23,773 nt of DNA from contig CAZVEE010000052.1 of assembly GCA_964625525.1 (NCBI GenBank), forward strand, positions 1-23,773, given 5' to 3'. Positions 21,254-23,773 of this stretch are shown here, in pieces. The notes beneath the pieces were generated by a model. It had not been told where the DNA came from. It was given only the letters and a program-made list of their open reading frames with translations, and searched no databases. Numbering within the stretch: the first letter of the stretch is position 1; each line of letters begins with the position of its first letter. Made by a program: the position numbers and the translations under genes. Source of the DNA: CAZVEE01 sp964625525. GTDB taxonomy: Bacteria > Pseudomonadota > Alphaproteobacteria > JAJFIK01.

Positions 21254-23305
21254 ATGTCCGCCACCGACGCCCCCGTTTCCCACACACAGATGGCCAACGC
21301 CATCCGCGCCCTGGCCATGGATGCGGTCGAGGCCGCCAACAGTGGCCATCCCGGCATGCCCATGGGGCTCGCCGATGTGGCCACGGTTCTGTTCACGCGC
21401 CATGTGCGCTTCAATCCAGAAGATCCGGTGTGGCCGGACCGGGACCGGGTGGTGCTGTCGGCGGGCCACGGCTCCATGCTGCTCTACGCCGCGCTCTATC
21501 TGCTGGGCTACGGCGATGTGACCATTGAGGAGATCCGCAATTTCCGTCAGCTCGGTGCCCGCACGGCCGGTCACCCGGAATTCGGCTATGCCGGCGGCAT
21601 CGAAACCACGACCGGGCCGCTCGGCCAGGGTCTGGGCAACGCGGTGGGCATGGCCCTTGCCGAGCGCAGCATGGCCGCCCGCTACGGGTCCCAGATCGTC
21701 GATCACCACACCTATGTCCTCGCCAGTGACGGCGACCTGATGGAAGGCATCAGCCAGGAATCCATCACCTTCGCCGGTCACCAAAAGTTATCGAAGCTGA
21801 TTGTGCTGTGGGACGACAATGGCATTTCCATTGATGGTCCGCTGGAGCTGTCGGATACCGGCGATCAGATTGCCCGCTTCGAGGCTGCCGGATGGCGCGC
21901 CGAGCGGGTGGATGGCCATGATCCCGAGGCCGTCCACGCGGCGCTTGAACGGGCCAAGACGAGCGACCGGCCCAGCCTTATCGCTTGCCGCACGGTGATC
22001 GGCTATGGCGCCCCCAAAAAAGCCGGCACCGCGGCGAGCCACGGCGCGGCGCTCGGCGCAGAGGAAATCGCCGGCGCCCGCGAGGCCCTCGATTGGCCCC
22101 ACGCGCCGTTCGACATTCCGGCCCCCATCCTGGAGGCTTGGCGCAGCGCCGGTCGGCGCACGCGGGATCAGTGCAGCGCCTGGGCCGAGCGGTTCGCCGC
22201 CCTGGATGACGCCGACCGGGTGGATTTTGAACGCCGCCTCTCCGGCGACCTGCCCGGCGGGCTTGCCGAGGCCGTGCAGGCGGTGAAGGCCGCCTTTACC
22301 GCCGATCCCAAGCCTGTAGCGACCCGCAAAGCCTCGGGCGAAACCCTGAACGCCCTGACCGCGCTGGTTCCGGAAATGCTCGGCGGCTCTGCCGATCTCA
22401 CCGGGTCCAACAACACCCGCGCCAAAGAGATGGAAGCCTGCACACCGGTCACGCCGGGCGGGCGCTTCGTGCATTACGGCATTCGCGAGCACGGCATGGC
22501 AGCGGCCATGAACGGGATGGCGCTGCATGGCGGCGTGCTGCCCTATTCGGGCACTTTCCTGGTGTTTTCTGACTATTGCCGCCCGTCCCTGCGTCTGGCT
22601 GCGCTGATGCGGCTGCGAGTGATCCATGTGTTTACGCACGACTCCATCGGCGTCGGCGAGGACGGCCCCACGCACCAGCCGGTGGAGCATCTGGCGGCCC
22701 TGCGCGCCATGCCCAATCTGAACCTGTTCCGCCCGGCCGATGCGGTGGAGACGGCCGAATGCTGGGAACTGGCCTTGACCGCCCACAACACGCCCAGCGC
22801 CTTGGCCCTGACGCGGCAGAACCTGCCGCTCCTGCGCACCAAACCGGGCGACGAGAACCTCTGCGCCCGCGGCGCCTATGAGTTGCAACCGGCTGCTTGC
22901 GGCCCCGCCAAGGTCACCCTGCTCGCCACCGGTTCGGAAGTGCAGGTCGCCGTCGCGGCCCGCGCCCGCCTGGAGAGCGAGGGGATCGCCACGCGTGTGG
23001 TCTCTATGCCGTGCTGGGAGTTGTTCGACGCCCAGAAAACCGCGTACAAAGACGCCGTGCTCGGGCCGGGGACGGTGCGCATCGCCATTGAGGCGGCGGC
23101 ATCCTTCGGTTGGGAGCGGTATCTGGGCGCGGACGGCACGTTCATCGGCATGACCGGGTTCGGCCGCAGCGCCCCGGCCGAGGCCCTGTTCGAGTATTAT
23201 GGGATCACCCCCGACGCGGTCGTGAGGACGGCGCGGGCCAAAATGAAAGAACCGGGTGCCGACGCCGACACCTCCAGCGCCAAGCGCCACGCCGCGCCCA
23301 GCTGA
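21254..23305 (+). CDS. tkt: Transketolase
   Basis: A 683-residue enzyme with the full motif set. Thiamine diphosphate and substrate sites are SGHPGMPMGLADV, GHGSMLLYAALYLLGYGD and GPLGQGLGNAVGMA, plus the metal/diphosphate motif SDGDLMEGISQE ending near DDNGISIDG. The pyrimidine-domain motifs are LGGSADLTGSNNT, YGIREHGMAAAMNG and GVGEDGPTHQPVEHLAALR. The C-terminal domain begins near LLATGSEVQVAVAARARL. Transketolase moves two-carbon units between sugar phosphates in the pentose phosphate pathway or Calvin cycle. The frame is open 84 bases further upstream, but the ATG at 21254 has GAGGA at good spacing and starts at the conserved N-terminus. It is 45 bp upstream of gap, so the two are probably one operon. 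Confidence 0.97.
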   Translation: MSATDAPVSHTQMANAIRALAMDAVEAANSGHPGMPMGLADVATVLFTRHVRFNPEDPVWPDRDRVVLSAGHGSMLLYAALYLLGYGDVTIEEIRNFRQLGARTAGHPEFGYAGGIETTTGPLGQGLGNAVGMALAERSMAARYGSQIVDHHTYVLASDGDLMEGISQESITFAGHQKLSKLIVLWDDNGISIDGPLELSDTGDQIARFEAAGWRAERVDGHDPEAVHAALERAKTSDRPSLIACRTVIGYGAPKKAGTAASHGAALGAEEIAGAREALDWPHAPFDIPAPILEAWRSAGRRTRDQCSAWAERFAALDDADRVDFERRLSGDLPGGLAEAVQAVKAAFTADPKPVATRKASGETLNALTALVPEMLGGSADLTGSNNTRAKEMEACTPVTPGGRFVHYGIREHGMAAAMNGMALHGGVLPYSGTFLVFSDYCRPSLRLAALMRLRVIHVFTHDSIGVGEDGPTHQPVEHLAALRAMPNLNLFRPADAVETAECWELALTAHNTPSALALTRQNLPLLRTKPGDENLCARGAYELQPAACGPAKVTLLATGSEVQVAVAARARLESEGIATRVVSMPCWELFDAQKTAYKDAVLGPGTVRIAIEAAASFGWERYLGADGTFIGMTGFGRSAPAEALFEYYGITPDAVVRTARAKMKEPGADADTSSAKRHAAPS

Positions 23306-23350
23306 AGGCTCAACGGCCACGCGCCCCATCTGGTTCGAGGAGAAAAGCGA

Positions 23351-23773
23351 ATGACTGTGCGTGTCGCCATCAATGGGTTCGGTCGGATCGGCCGGCTGGT
23401 TCTGCGCGCCATCCTGGAAAGTGGCCGCCAGGACATCGAAGTTGTGGGCATCAACGATCTGGGTCCGGTCGAGACCAATGCCCATCTGCTGCAATACGAC
23501 TCCGTGCATGGCCGCTTCCCGAACGCAGTGTCCTTCGAAGGCGAGACCCTGAATGCCGGCCGCGGGCCCATCCGCGTCACCGCCATCCGCAATCCGGCTG
23601 AGCTGCCCTGGGGCGAGCTTGGCGTGGATGTGGCGCTTGAATGCACCGGCATCTTTACGGACAAGGAAAAGGCCCACGCCCATATCGTGGCGGGCGCCAA
23701 GAAAGTGCTCGTCTCCGCCCCGGCTAAGGGCGCGGATCTGACCGTGGTCTACGGCATCAATGACGACAAGCTG
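23351..23773 (+). CDS. gap: Glyceraldehyde-3-phosphate dehydrogenase, N-terminal part (cut by window edge)
   Basis: The frame begins at the ATG at 23351, after GAGGAGAAAAGCGA, and runs off the right edge with 141 codons. It opens with MTVRVAINGFGRIGRLVLRA, the NAD-binding glycine motif of GAPDH. VVGINDLGPVETNAHLLQYD, SVHGRFP, LGVDVALECTGIF and KKVLVSAPAKGADLTVVYGI follow in the normal order. The catalytic Cys lies beyond the window. The enzyme interconverts glyceraldehyde-3-phosphate and 1,3-bisphosphoglycerate. Whether it is the catabolic or anabolic type cannot be judged from this part. The tkt-gap pairing is usual in alphaproteobacteria. Confidence 0.96.
   Translation, partial: MTVRVAINGFGRIGRLVLRAILESGRQDIEVVGINDLGPVETNAHLLQYDSVHGRFPNAVSFEGETLNAGRGPIRVTAIRNPAELPWGELGVDVALECTGIFTDKEKAHAHIVAGAKKVLVSAPAKGADLTVVYGINDDKL

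Noticed and set aside
20813..21784. Minus-strand open frame with VVSRA repeats running from the coiled-coil gene start into tkt
   Set aside because: The repeats come from the 15-bp array, whose length keeps all frames open; most of the frame is antisense to tkt.
21788..23683. 631-codon minus-strand open frame opposite tkt and gap
   Set aside because: tkt and gap are certain on the plus strand; the composition (His/Gly/Arg/Gln) is that of an antisense shadow.

Overview
The window looks like chromosomal DNA from a GC-rich alphaproteobacterium. The order ruvC-ruvA-ruvB-ybgC-tolQ-tolR-tolA-tolB-pal-cpoB-tilS-ftsH on one side, and TIGR00282-fthC-6S RNA-zapA-coiled-coil gene-tkt-gap on the other, is a typical alphaproteobacterial core arrangement. 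I cannot name the genus from the sequence alone. Both edges cut genes: ftsH at the left and gap at the right.

Layout. (1) 1-3238, minus strand: the start of ftsH, then tilS (tRNA-Ile lysidine synthase) and cpoB (Tol-Pal accessory). (2) 3239-4917: an insertion of two plus-strand genes for unrecognised exported proteins, with an AT-richer leader. It separates cpoB from pal, and pal has its own terminator. (3) 4997-9352, minus: pal, tolB, tolA, tolR, tolQ, the envelope-constriction machine. (4) 9643-13416, minus: ybgC, ruvB, a small membrane protein, ruvA, ruvC and a yebC-family regulator, mostly with overlapping start and stop codons. (5) 13665-16905: an accessory slot with a metallo-beta-lactamase-fold lipoprotein (plus), a TspO/MBR-like membrane protein and a TIR - transmembrane - PstS-like fusion protein (both minus). 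(6) 17005-19507, minus: a YmdB/TIGR00282 phosphodiesterase, fthC, a shortened CPBP-type membrane protein and a TetR repressor that starts inside a large palindrome. (7) 19600-20816, minus: a likely 6S RNA, zapA and a long coiled-coil protein. (8) 21254-23773, plus: tkt and the start of gap, preceded by a 15-bp tandem repeat.

Most of the window is housekeeping: DNA repair, division and envelope maintenance, and central carbon metabolism. The accessory parts are the more interesting ones. The leading candidate for an undescribed system is the gene at 15361-16905. It would place a TIR domain (a fold used in immune NAD+ cleavage and signalling) in the cytoplasm and a PstS-like ligand-binding module in the periplasm, joined by one membrane helix. 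A TspO-like membrane protein follows 30 bp downstream and is probably co-transcribed. A second point of interest is the tetR leader: a 42-bp near-palindrome begins at the expected transcription start and also contains the ribosome binding site, so it could act both as a DNA operator and as an RNA hairpin.
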